Origin: Carboxylicivirga fragile
Lineage (GTDB): Bacteria; Bacteroidota; Bacteroidia; Bacteroidales; Marinilabiliaceae
Direction: 5' to 3'
Length of the DNA stretch: 64,000 nucleotides
NCBI GenBank assembly: GCA_025499625.1
Contig: JAFMVD010000004.1
Coordinates: forward strand, 62,001 to 126,000
The notes below the pieces were generated by a model, which saw only the letters and a program-made list of their open reading frames with translations, had not been told where the DNA came from and made no database searches. A program made the position numbers and the translations under genes. Positions 18,188 to 27,800 of this stretch are shown in pieces. Positions within the stretch are counted from its first letter, which is position 1, and every line of letters starts with the position of its first letter.

Positions 18188-21100
18188 TTAATCTATCATT
18201 AATTCTTCTGAAGCTGTCTCTGAATCGGCTTGCTTACTTGTTATAAGAAACATAATAGGAATAATAAATCCATTAAGTAAGGTAGAGGTTAATAATCCAC
18301 CAAGGATTACCTGTGCCATTGGGCTTTGAATTTCATTGCCTGGTAAAGCACCACCTAAAGCAAGAGGTAATAGAGCAAGTCCGGATGATAGAGCTGTCAT
18401 CAATATTGGATTTAAACGGTCAAGTGAACCATGCATTACACTATCAATTGCCGAATATCCTTCGTGATGCAAGTCGTTGTACCTTGAAATAAGAAGCATA
18501 CCGTTTCTTGTTGCGATACCAAAAAGTGAAATGAAACCAATAATTGCAGGAATGCTAATAATTCCGCTGGTGAAAAAGATAATAAATACACCACCTATCA
18601 ATGCCAATGGTAGGTTTAACAGCACAACTACAGATTGAGTTATATTCCTAAATTGATTGAACAACAATAAAAATATAGCCATGATAGAAAAAATGGATGT
18701 AATAAGCAGGGTTTTGGAAGCAGCCTGTTCACTTTCAAATTGCCCTCCATATTGTATATGATACCCTTCTGGCAATGTGATATTTTCATCAACTGATTTT
18801 TGAATATCATTTACAACACCTCGTAAGTCACGCCCAGCTATGTTAGCCGAGATAACAATTTTACGCATTACATTTTCACGATTAATTGTGTTTGGTCCAG
18901 TAGAAGAAGTAATTTCTGCAATATTACTGAATGGTACTTTTCTACCATTTGCATCCACTATTAGTTCTTTGATACGCTCAGCTGTTGCTCTTCTTTCAGT
19001 ATTTACTTTTAGAGTCAGGTCAAAAGATTTGTTGCCTTCATATACAAGAGAAACTACTTCTCCTGCCAGCATCACATTAACAATTTCTCTGAATTCAGGT
19101 AAAGTAATTCCATATTTGGCCATCACGTCTCGTTTTGGCTCTATCTTTAATTGAGGGCGTTGTATCTGTTGTTCAACATTTAAGTCGGCAATACCCTCAA
19201 TGCCATCTATGGAAGATTTGATTTGGTTACCCAACTCAAACATTTTATTCAAATCTGTTCCAAATAATTTAATGGCGATATTTGCCCTTGTACCTGATAG
19301 CATAGCATCAATACGGTGCGAAATGGGTTGCCCTATCTCTATGTTTGCCCCCGATATGGCTTTCAACTTTTGGCGTAGTTCTACTAATACTTCATCTTTT
19401 GAACGTTCATCAAGAATAAACGGAGCTTCTATTTCCGAAACATTTACACCTAGAGCATGTTCATCTAACTCGGCACGACCTGTTTTTCGTGCTACAGTTT
19501 GAATTTCGGGAATAGACAACAGTATTTCTTCAGTATATCTTCCAATTTTATCTGATTCGTGCAATGATATGCCTGGTAAGGTACTTACATTAATGGTAAA
19601 TGACCCTTCATTAAATGAGGGAAGAAAACTTCGCCCTAACGTGAAAAACACAATCATTGTAGCAACCAGAAAACCACCTGTTATTCCAAGAACCAATCTT
19701 TTATGCACTAATACCCATTTTAGAATCCTTTCGTAAATTCCTTTGAGTTTACGAACAACAAATGGTTCCCGTTCTTCTTTAATCCCTTTAGTTGGCTTTC
19801 CTAATAAGTAGCTGCATAATACAGGTGTTACTGTTAATGCAACTACCGTTGAAGCGATAAGTGACACAATAAATGCAATACCCAAAGGCGCAAGCAATAA
19901 TCCTTCCATACCAGAAAGGAAAAATAAAGGAACAAAACTCACTATGATAATAAGAGTAGAATTTAAGATGGGCATACGAACTTCCTTTGATGCATCATAA
20001 ACCACACTCATTACACTTTTTTGTTCTTCTTTAGGTTTAAGCCTGTTTTCTCTTAAGCGTTTAAATACATTCTCAACATCAACTATGGCATCATCGACTA
20101 ATGAACCAATGGCAATAGCCATACCCCCTAAACTCATTGTGTTAATTGTTAACCCCATGAATTTCAGTGCTAAAATTGTACAAACAAATGCTAGTGGAAT
20201 TGTAACCAGAGAGATTATTGTAGTTCTAATATTCATTAAAAAGATTAATAGAATAATTATCACAAATACTCCACCTTCTAATAATGCCTTTTGAATATTA
20301 CTTATGGAATTATCAATGAAACGAGCCTGACGGAAAATGTCGGTAGCTATCTTAACGTCAGCAGGTAATGTCTGTTGTATTTCCGTGATAGATTCATCCA
20401 GTTTTTCTGTTAATTCGAGCGTACTGGTAGCGGGTTGTTTTGTTACAGTTAAGAGTACTGCCGACTTGCCATGATTTGAAGCCAGTCCCAACTTTGGAGC
20501 TTTATTTCCAATCTGAACATCTGCTACATTCTCAATCAAAATAGGCACATCATTAACTGTTTTTACCACAGCCTTACCTAATTCATCTAATTTATTGGTA
20601 GATAATGCTCCACGAATGATATACTCATTTCCATATTCGTATAAAATTCCTCCCGAAGCATTAAGGTTCATATCTTGAACAACAGCTATCACTTCATCCA
20701 TAGAAACCCTATAGTGTTTCATTTTTTCAGGGTTAAGCAATATCTGATATTCTTTTATTTCACCACCTAACACAGTAACCTGAGCTACACCACCAGTCGA
20801 AAGTAGGCGAGGGCGCAATGTCCAATCTGCCATTGTGCGTAAATCTTGTAATGATGTTGTGTCCGATGTAAGTCCAATAATCATTACTTCACCTAAAATA
20901 GAAGATTGAGGCCCTAATGTAGGATTCCCTACATTCCCTGGCAAGGCATCTTTAACAATGGCTAATTTTTCTGAGACAATTTGTCGGGCAAGATAAACAT
21001 CCATACCCCAATTAAATTCAACCCAAACAACAGAAAAGCCTGTTGTTGATGAAGACCTTACTCTCCGTACGTTGGTTGCTCCATTTAAAGCAGTTTCAAC

Positions 21101-21304
21101 AGGAAATGTAACCAATCGTTCAACTTCTTCAGGAGCCATCCCTGAAGCTTCAGTCATTACTACAACAGTAGGTGCATTCAAATCGGGAAATACATCTACT
21201 TCCATATTTTTAGCAGTATATAACCCAGCTAACAACAGAAGTACTGCTGATACTAACACAACCATTCGGTTGTTTAGCGAAAACTTTATAATATTATTCA
21301 ACAT
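18188..21304 (-). CDS. Heavy-metal RND transporter, CusA/CzcA family, substrate uncertain
   Basis: This 1038-residue inner-membrane pump has standard HME-RND length. TM4 reads AIAIGSLVDDAIVDVEN, which lacks the CzcA DFG signature. The equivalents of the CusA copper methionines are not conserved: FTINVSTLPG replaces the first and HALGVNVSEIE the second. A Cu(I) role is therefore less likely than for the pump at 3175-6978. A divalent metal such as Zn, Co, Ni or Cd is possible. The histidine-rich adaptor upstream points the same way. Confidence 0.9.
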   Translation of the reverse strand: MLNNIIKFSLNNRMVVLVSAVLLLLAGLYTAKNMEVDVFPDLNAPTVVVMTEASGMAPEEVERLVTFPVETALNGATNVRRVRSSSTTGFSVVWVEFNWGMDVYLARQIVSEKLAIVKDALPGNVGNPTLGPQSSILGEVMIIGLTSDTTSLQDLRTMADWTLRPRLLSTGGVAQVTVLGGEIKEYQILLNPEKMKHYRVSMDEVIAVVQDMNLNASGGILYEYGNEYIIRGALSTNKLDELGKAVVKTVNDVPILIENVADVQIGNKAPKLGLASNHGKSAVLLTVTKQPATSTLELTEKLDESITEIQQTLPADVKIATDIFRQARFIDNSISNIQKALLEGGVFVIIILLIFLMNIRTTIISLVTIPLAFVCTILALKFMGLTINTMSLGGMAIAIGSLVDDAIVDVENVFKRLRENRLKPKEEQKSVMSVVYDASKEVRMPILNSTLIIIVSFVPLFFLSGMEGLLLAPLGIAFIVSLIASTVVALTVTPVLCSYLLGKPTKGIKEEREPFVVRKLKGIYERILKWVLVHKRLVLGITGGFLVATMIVFFTLGRSFLPSFNEGSFTINVSTLPGISLHESDKIGRYTEEILLSIPEIQTVARKTGRAELDEHALGVNVSEIEAPFILDERSKDEVLVELRQKLKAISGANIEIGQPISHRIDAMLSGTRANIAIKLFGTDLNKMFELGNQIKSSIDGIEGIADLNVEQQIQRPQLKIEPKRDVMAKYGITLPEFREIVNVMLAGEVVSLVYEGNKSFDLTLKVNTERRATAERIKELIVDANGRKVPFSNIAEITSSTGPNTINRENVMRKIVISANIAGRDLRGVVNDIQKSVDENITLPEGYHIQYGGQFESEQAASKTLLITSIFSIMAIFLLLFNQFRNITQSVVVLLNLPLALIGGVFIIFFTSGIISIPAIIGFISLFGIATRNGMLLISRYNDLHHEGYSAIDSVMHGSLDRLNPILMTALSSGLALLPLALGGALPGNEIQSPMAQVILGGLLTSTLLNGFIIPIMFLITSKQADSETASEELMID

Positions 21305-21322
21305 GATAATTCCGTTTTTGGG

Positions 21323-22633
21323 TTAATGACTATGTCCATGCCCTTCAGGCATTACTGATGAAGTTGCTGCAAGCTTAACCTGATATACACCATTGGTTAC
21401 AACTTTATCACCTTCCTTTAAACCGGATAATATATGAACTCGTTCTCCATCGTTTTGCCCAAGTGTGACTTCTTGCTTTTTAAAGATTTCTTCTTCGACT
21501 TGTATATATGCAAAGTAAAGACCTTGTTCTTCAGTAAGTGAAGACACAGGAGCAGTAATCACATTGTTTTGAGGATTTGCTATTAAATAAATTTCGGTGA
21601 ATGAGCCTGGAATCAAGTCGCCTATATTGTCAAATTCAAATGTAATTGGAACATAAAATGATTGTTGTCCTGATGTACGTCCATAAGAAAGTAATCGACC
21701 ATTTAAATCAGACAGCTTATATAGTGTATTATCATAAGCTGTTTTGAAATTAGCATTGCTAATGTTTTTAAGCGACTTGTAGTTTTTCTCCGAAACTTCG
21801 GCTTTTAATTGCAGTTTTTGGTTTTGAGAAATAGTGGCTATAGACTGACCAACCGAAACATACTCACCCTGTGCAACAAGCCTGTTTTTTATATAACCTG
21901 AAATTGGAGATGCTATTTTAACTCCATTTACAGATGAGTTGGTTGATTGCGCTTGATATGTGGTTTTTGCTGTTTTGTACCGCATTTTTATCTGCTCATA
22001 CTCCTTAACCGAAATTATCTGGTCGCCAATAAGTTCATCAGCACGTTTCATCTCTTTTTCTGCTGTTTCGAATGCAATTTTAGCCTTTTCAACAGGGTCT
22101 CCATTTAAAATCTGTTTTGCAGAAACTGTAATGATAACCTCACCGGATTTTACATAGTCGCCTTCTGCAATAGATGGATTAACAAATGAAACGATACCAT
22201 TTGAAGTAGCTACAAGCGTAGCTTCATCACCTTGCGAAGCTTGTATTTTTCCGCTTGTTTTAATAACCTGATGAAAAGTTCCTAATGCGATAGATTCAGT
22301 AGCTAGTCCAGCCATTTGAGCCTGTTCTTTTGTGAATGAAATTTCATCCGTATGACTACTTTCTTCATCACTATGGTCATTCCCTTCAAGACTTTCATCA
22401 CCATGGTCGTGGTCATCGTGGTCATGGTCATCATTGTCATGGTCGTGACCTTCATGGTCTCCATGGTCATGTCCTTCATGACTTTCTTCATCATGATTGT
22501 GACCTTCATGGTCATCATGGTTATGACCTTCATGGCTCTCTACGTCATGATTATGACCTTCGTGACTATTGCTTTGGTTGCATGCTACATAAACTAAACT
22601 TAGCAATGCGATAACTAATATATTAATTTTCAT
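21323..22633 (-). CDS. RND efflux periplasmic adaptor with long His/Asp-rich N-terminus
   Basis: This 436-residue lipoprotein has a lipobox-like segment LLSLVYVAC. Residues about 24-95 are an almost pure His/Asp/Glu/Gly repeat (units such as HEGHNHD and DHDHDDHDHGD). A barrel-sandwich adaptor of the HlyD/CusB type follows and the protein ends EGHGHSH. The repeat could capture several Zn(II), Ni(II) or Co(II) ions in the periplasm and feed the pump. The gene is 18 nt from the RND gene. The first 60 residues match the small protein encoded immediately upstream, indicating local duplication. Confidence 0.9.
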   Translation of the reverse strand: MKINILVIALLSLVYVACNQSNSHEGHNHDVESHEGHNHDDHEGHNHDEESHEGHDHGDHEGHDHDNDDHDHDDHDHGDESLEGNDHSDEESSHTDEISFTKEQAQMAGLATESIALGTFHQVIKTSGKIQASQGDEATLVATSNGIVSFVNPSIAEGDYVKSGEVIITVSAKQILNGDPVEKAKIAFETAEKEMKRADELIGDQIISVKEYEQIKMRYKTAKTTYQAQSTNSSVNGVKIASPISGYIKNRLVAQGEYVSVGQSIATISQNQKLQLKAEVSEKNYKSLKNISNANFKTAYDNTLYKLSDLNGRLLSYGRTSGQQSFYVPITFEFDNIGDLIPGSFTEIYLIANPQNNVITAPVSSLTEEQGLYFAYIQVEEEIFKKQEVTLGQNDGERVHILSGLKEGDKVVTNGVYQVKLAATSSVMPEGHGHSH

Positions 22634-22700
22634 TATTTCTTGTTTTAAAATTTAAAATTGTAGAATTACCCTCTTTTCAGCGAGCATAATCTGCAATAAT

Positions 22701-22988
22701 CTAATGATTGTGTCCCTCATGATTATCATCATCATGGTCGTGTCCCTCATGGTTCCCGTGGTCATGACCTTCATGACTAACTTCATCGTGATTGTGTTCT
22801 TGATGGTCACTATGGTCATTCACATTGAGGCTATCTACATCGTGATTGTGTCCATTATGGTCATGGTCATCATGGTTGTGACCTTCGTGGCTTTCAACTT
22901 CAGTTTTTTGACCTTTTTGATTATTTCCTTGGTTGCATGATACATAAGCTAGACTTAGTAATGCGATAACTAATATTTTCATTTTCAT
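22701..22988 (-). CDS. Histidine-rich mini-lipoprotein, duplicate of the adaptor N-terminus
   Basis: This 95-residue protein has almost the same leader as the adaptor downstream (ILVIALLSLAYVSCNQ against ILVIALLSLVYVACNQ). It consists otherwise of His/Asp/Glu repeats ending HEGHNH, with no adaptor core. It probably arose by tandem duplication with loss of the core. It could be a periplasmic metal sponge or chaperone for the pump. It has an ATG, a lipobox, a stop and no frameshift, so it looks intact rather than decayed. Confidence 0.78.
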   Translation of the reverse strand: MKMKILVIALLSLAYVSCNQGNNQKGQKTEVESHEGHNHDDHDHNGHNHDVDSLNVNDHSDHQEHNHDEVSHEGHDHGNHEGHDHDDDNHEGHNH

Positions 22989-23136
22989 TTTTTCTGTTTG
23001 TTAAAATTTGTAATTGGATATTTATCTGCTGTTTAGCAAATATGTTATGGCAATATCTGCCAGATTACAGAACATACTTCTTCAAGCCTATTAATAAAAA
23101 AAGCTCAAAAAAATTCTGTAAATACAAAATTGATTT

Positions 23137-23556
23137 TTAACAAACAGGAGGTGCTCGAAGACCTTGGGAAGAAATTAAAAACCGAGTGGGTATTGGGATA
23201 TTTTCCTCGGTAATGTAGGAATCATCAGCAAAGTTATTCTGCGATGAAAAATTATAAACGAAAAGTGCTATAAAAAGAATATCTGCCGATTCTAATTCAG
23301 CAGTATTATCACTAACTCTAAATTGATTATTTGGTAATAGCAATGTCTGAGCAATACTACATGATTCAGTTTCATGTTCTTCATGTTCTTCATGACATAT
23401 TAGAAAGCTTTCATCGTGATTATGCTCATCTTCCTGACTACACTCAAGAGAAAAAACAATTTCACTTTTGGTGTGATAATGGTGAGGTATAACAGCATGA
23501 GCCAACAACACTAAGTTGGCTAACAATACAAATATGAATGCTGTTTTATTTCTCAT
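23137..23556 (-). CDS. Small secreted His/Cys-rich protein, possibly DUF6769-like
   Basis: This 139-residue protein has an N-terminal hydrophobic segment (FVLLANLVLLAHAVIPHHYH) and histidine/acid clusters (EDEHNHDE, CHEEHEEHE). It also has several cysteines and ends LRAPPVC. The LANLVLLxHAVIPHHxH pattern recalls DUF6769 proteins of Bacteroidota; that assignment is from memory and tentative. It opens the second efflux cluster, and a Fur-box-like palindrome lies in its promoter. Confidence 0.72.
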   Translation of the reverse strand: MRNKTAFIFVLLANLVLLAHAVIPHHYHTKSEIVFSLECSQEDEHNHDESFLICHEEHEEHETESCSIAQTLLLPNNQFRVSDNTAELESADILFIALFVYNFSSQNNFADDSYITEENIPIPTRFLISSQGLRAPPVC

Positions 23557-23604
23557 TATATATTCCTCGTCTCTATTTAAACGTCAAATTTACAAAAAAG
23601 TTTG

Positions 23605-23626
23605 TGCAATAGTGTTGCAAAGTTAT
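23605..23626 (-). promoter_or_regulatory. Fur-family-like palindrome overlapping a -7 element, second copy
   Basis: TGCAATAGTGTTGCA (23605-23619) overlaps a minus-strand TAACTTTG element (23618-23625). It starts 49 nt upstream of the 23556 ATG. It differs at only two positions over 22 nt from the site at 15002-15023, in the same orientation and at the same distance from a start codon. This indicates a shared regulator of the two metal transcription units. Confidence 0.6.
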
Positions 23627-23627
23627 T

Positions 23628-23972
23628 TTATAATTCATCAAGAATCTTAACAATACCATTTAGCAACCCTTTATTTAAATGAGATTCAGTACGTTGAATC
23701 TTCTGCTTTAAATAGTTTTGAGGTACTTGCTTTTTTATTAGGACTTTCGCTAATTTACCCAACTCTCCAAACAATTCGCTTTCATCAGATTGATTCCTTG
23801 CCTTAACTGCATTGCGGTCTTGTTGTAAGTATAATACCCGTTCCTTATATTCTTGTTGCATTCTTTGAAACTCAATAGCGTTTCCCCCCTTGTCGGGATG
23901 TAGTTGTTTCGCTAATTTCCGGTAATGTAGTTTGGCTTGCTGTAAGTCAGTGATGCCATTGAAATACTTCAT
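23628..23972 (-). CDS. J-domain (DnaJ-like) protein of the mobile element
   Basis: Residues 1-55 form a compact J-domain with the diagnostic HPDKGG (YRKLAKQLHPDKGGNAIEF). About 55 further basic residues have no recognised domain. J proteins recruit DnaK/Hsp70; replicons use them to remodel initiator complexes. The 114-residue protein lacks the zinc and C-terminal domains of true DnaJ. Its ATG overlaps the preceding stop as ATGA, so it is translationally coupled. The spacing from the HPD region to the end suggests a short adaptor rather than a chaperone. Confidence 0.8.
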   Translation of the reverse strand: MKYFNGITDLQQAKLHYRKLAKQLHPDKGGNAIEFQRMQQEYKERVLYLQQDRNAVKARNQSDESELFGELGKLAKVLIKKQVPQNYLKQKIQRTESHLNKGLLNGIVKILDEL

Positions 23973-24202
23973 AGTTGTTCAAATTCTTCGATTGTTATAC
24001 AAAAATGTTCCAGGATTAAAAGGAGTTGTTGTTTATTGTAATAATGACGTTTGGTATGTCCTAAATTTGCAATTTGTTCCTTTAGTTGTGGACTTAGCTT
24101 TATATCTCGTCTGAGTTGCTGCATTGCTGCATCTGCTGAAATACTGTTGGGATATAGTTTCTTCACCAAATCCTGTTTTAATATGGTTCGTTGAACTATC
24201 AT
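23969..24202 (-). CDS. Small DNA-binding-like protein, DUF4248-like
   Basis: The pattern KQDLVKKLYPNSISADAA, then LRRDIKLSPQLKEQI and a final helix (NKQQLLLILEHF), resembles DUF4248 proteins of Bacteroidota, which have a helix-turn-helix-like layout. I use ATG 24202 because it overlaps the upstream stop as ATGA. The length is then 77 residues. It lies between a short unknown gene and the J-domain gene, with ATGA overlaps on both sides. Confidence 0.65.
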   Translation of the reverse strand: MIVQRTILKQDLVKKLYPNSISADAAMQQLRRDIKLSPQLKEQIANLGHTKRHYYNKQQLLLILEHFCITIEEFEQL

Positions 24203-24483
24203 AACGCAGGATTTAGGTTTAAAAATGTGCAATAACGTACCTGAAACATTAGAAAAAGTGGTCTTGTAGAGTATATTTTAAATGCTTGAGACTGCTTTTG
24301 AAAGCTTTTTTGAATATTGAGATATTCTGAGCGAACTTTCAGACATTGTTCAGACTGCTTTACTGAATATTCTAATTTTTGAAGGGTACTTTGAATGAAT
24401 AATTGCCAGTATTGTAGTTGTAGAACCACAAAAAGCCCCGGAAAGAGGCTTGCTTCTTGAATGTATGAAAGTATTTTGGGCAT
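24199..24483 (-). CDS. Small protein of unknown function, first gene of a coupled trio
   Basis: This 94-residue protein has a hydrophobic N-terminal third and a helical middle (VKQSEQCLKVRSEYLNIQKS). I recognise no family. The main support for it being real is that its TGA overlaps the next ATG (ATGA), and that gene overlaps the J-domain gene in the same way. It starts next to the iteron-like region, so the trio could be expressed from there. Confidence 0.5.
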   Translation of the reverse strand: MPKILSYIQEASLFPGLFVVLQLQYWQLFIQSTLQKLEYSVKQSEQCLKVRSEYLNIQKSFQKQSQAFKIYSTRPLFLMFQVRYCTFLNLNPAL

Positions 24484-24850
24484 AATCTAAACAATTATAC
24501 CCTTGACGGCTTATGATGTAAATATAGCTTTTTTAGTATTAAGTTCTTTTCAGACCCTATGGTATTTTTCAAAAACTGTCCTCATTCCTCATATTTACAT
24601 TAAGTACCACATAATCAACAATATAAAATGAGGACATTGAGGACGCATGAGGGACGAGGTTTGTTTTTCCCTCACACGTCCCTCACTTATCCCTCATATT
24701 TCCCTCAGCCGTCCTCACTTATTTTTATAGGTATATATAGTAATAGATTATATATCAATGTATTATTACTATATCTATCTATTAAGTGAGGAAATGAGGA
24801 CGGTTTTTGCATTAGTACCATTATTAAGCTTTAAAAATGGGTTGTGTAGT
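24484..24850. other. Gene-free stretch containing the iteron-like cluster
   Basis: No convincing coding region is present. The segment between the primase-helicase stop and the coupled trio holds about ten short TGAGG(G)A(C) repeats in both orientations and an A+T-rich core; these are described in the repeat entry. Confidence 0.7.
24578..24801. repeat. Iteron-like TGAGG(G)AC repeats around an A+T-rich core: candidate origin
   Basis: Forward copies TGAGGAC or TGAGGGAC lie at 24629, 24638 and 24648. Reverse copies TCC(C)TCA lie at about 24579, 24586, 24669, 24680, 24690, 24701 and 24712. Most adjacent copies are spaced 9-12 bp, close to one helical turn. A 65-bp segment of almost only A and T (24719-24785) follows, and then two more forward copies at 24787 and 24795. 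Helically phased short repeats beside an A+T-rich segment, next to a primase-helicase gene, is the layout of an iteron origin. An operator array for the neighbouring genes is the alternative. Confidence 0.6.
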
Positions 24851-27800
24851 TTAAATAAAGCGTTCAAGCTCTATGCCTTGTTCCTTTAGTGTATCGTAGT
24901 TCATTATGTAAGCACTTGTTCTATTATTCCCGAACTTTACATTTTTTCTGCGGTAATCAATAAATGAGCGGTGCTTCTTCAGGTATTCACCAATCACGGC
25001 TTGGTCTAACACCGTTATTCCTTCCTTTCGTGCTTGCTCCCGGTATAAACCATGAATTGAACCAACCCTTAAATAAAGATGCTTTACGCTGTTTTCAGCA
25101 ACTACAATTTTATAATGTGTATTCTCGCTAAGTTTGTAAAGGTTAAGCAGCGATTGCAATACATGAAAATACTGTTCCACTTCATCGCTTTGATTTTGTA
25201 CTGATATAGTAAGTTTTGCAGAGCGGGTTAAGGCATTCTTTGCTGATAGAAAATCAAATGGAAAACTTAATTCGGATTGCTCCATTAGTATTTTCATTGG
25301 TGTAAGTACTGATGAAATATTAAGAACAGTTCTTCGGTCAACATTGCCGTACTCTCGTACTAATTCATCCATGACCTCAGAGCTAATCTCTGGTTCAATT
25401 TTTGAATAATGTTCTTCAATTAATTGTCGGTAATCGAAAACTGAGCATGTAATATTTGTAAACTGTAGGCTTTCTTCGGCTGCTTTAAATAATTTCAGTT
25501 CAGAATAGTTGCCACGATTGCTATCATCAAACTCTCCCAATAAACTACGGCTACTCAAAGCAGGGTCTTGTGTGGGTAAGTCCTGACCGCTGATAATTCC
25601 AGACCCCCTGGGCTTTGCTATTCGAGTTTCATTACCTCCCGACTTTACACCAGTAAGTTTTCCATTTCTATCAGCAATACCTTTTAATGCTTCGATGGTA
25701 TTTTTATGAATACTGTTCTTATACTCATTGCCCCAAAACGGATGGTTGGTTGTAGAATCCATACTACGCTGCATACCTGTACTTGTACTACCTGATGCGA
25801 GGTTGATACCATCTTCCATTGGTGGTTTGCCAAACATATACATGATGCTACGTGCTGCGGTACTTTTACCTGACTGTCGTTTCCCGAAAAGGAATAATAA
25901 AGGGAAGTACCCAAAATTGGCTTTGTAGATTAAGTCGCTGAATATAGTGGAGATGTAATAAGCTATCAGCAATTCAGCATTGCCAGGATAGACCTTTGTC
26001 ATGGATGCAGCCCACTTAGCAAAGTTCCAGTTGCTACCTTTCTTTGGTTTTACATACTTTGAGTTTTCTTTAAATGGATTACCGCCATCGGAACTACCAA
26101 TTTTTAAAGCTTTGCCATAGGGTAGATAGAAGAAATGAAGCAAATGTACCTGGCTCTGTTTTATACTTTCTTCCAATTTCTCCTTGCCATATCTACCAAT
26201 AAACTCAGCGGTGGTATTCAGTACATGAAAAGTATCGTTTATTCGTATCTGACTTTCAGGAGGTATATTGTCAAACTCATCCATATTATTTATAAGCGTG
26301 GCATGAGTGGTAATGCCGTACTCATCAATGGGATGAAAAGTCTTTTCGTAATACAATCCATTAGCAAATACCCAAAAATTGTTTTTCCCATTAAAGCCAA
26401 CACGTTCAAGCTCTCTGGCTTCGGGTATGCCTAATAGTTTCACATTCTTAATATTATCCAGTTGACTATCGTTCCCATACCAAAAGAAACCATGCCTACG
26501 GTGTACTTGCTTTTTAAATGATGCTGGAGTACAAAAGTCATCCGATGAAATAATAGCCAGGCGTTTTCTACCGTATTGGCTCACCAAGCGTAGCACATAT
26601 TTTAGGTCAATTCTGCCTTGTGGGTCTTTGTGGAACACACAAAACAGGGCTTCAAAAGTGAAATTGGAGATTTGCTTTGGGTTCTTTCCTTCCATTGTAT
26701 AATAAGCCCCATTCTCTTCATAAAACTGATTCTCGAGTAAGTTCTCCTGTTGTTCCTTTTTTAGCTTAATAATTTCGCTGATATTCTCCTTTTTCTTTGG
26801 CTTTTTCTCAATTGGTTGAGCGTATTCCTTTAGCGCATCTTGCCAAGCTTTCTTAGGCTTTATCAGTTCAGAAACAAAGTCGAGGTACACTTCCTGGTTA
26901 GTTCTATCATAACACGAAATAAGCGAAGCCATACGTTTAATGGCTTCGGATTTCTTTACTGGGTCATTGGCAAATTTTTCGCTATACGTTTCGGTTTTAA
27001 ATACCACATAATCCGATTGGTTTTCATCATACTGAAGAAATGCTTCTTGGTTTACAAAAGTGGAATCTGGGTCTTGTTTTTCAGGGAGCAACACAACAGA
27101 AACATGAAACTCATTTTTGATTAGTATTTCAGCATTCCTATCGGTGGCACGTAACCCTGCTGCATCTCCATCAAAGATTAAAGTTGCCTTATTGGTGTAG
27201 CGTTTCAAGAGCTTTGCCTGTGCCTGTGTTAGTGCTGTTCCACAAGTAGCAACCGTATTTTCAATACCTATATCGTGCATACGCAGCACATCAGAATAAC
27301 CCTCGACTATATATGCTCTGTCTTCTTTCTGAATAGCAAACCGTGCCACGTTCAAAGCATACAGTTCATCTCCTTTAGTGTAGATACAACTCTCAGGAGT
27401 GTTCATGTATTTAACCTTTGGATTTTCGTTCAGGTCACGCCCGGCAAAAGCGATGGTCTGACCTTTTGAGTTGGAAACAGGAAATATCAGTCGGTTACGG
27501 AAGAAGTCATATAAACCATTGTCAGCACTTTTCAAAACGCCAATTTCTTCCAATATCTCCGTTTTTAACCCACTATTGCGAGCATGGACCAGGAGAGCAT
27601 TTCCACTTGGAGCATAACCGATATTAAAACTACCATTTTCAGGTATGGCTAGTTTACGCCCTTGGATATACGCTTGGGCTTCCTTGTGAGTAACTTGCTC
27701 CAAGTAGAATTTCTCAATGATGCTACAGGCTATTCTCAGGCTTTCATCGTGTTTGAACTTGGCTTCATCAAAGTTGGTACTCTTCTTCCATTCAAAACTG

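Noticed and set aside
22303-22614. Several open frames rich in Met/Thr or His on both strands over the histidine-repeat region, looking like separate small genes
   Set aside because: They are shadows of the GTCATGG-type DNA repeat encoding the His/Asp tract of the adaptor; the same holds for the open frame on the + strand at 22704-22940.
22330-22990. Possible CRISPR-like repeat array
   Set aside because: The repeats are 6-9 nt coding units without regular spacers, and both tracts lie inside intact lipoprotein genes.
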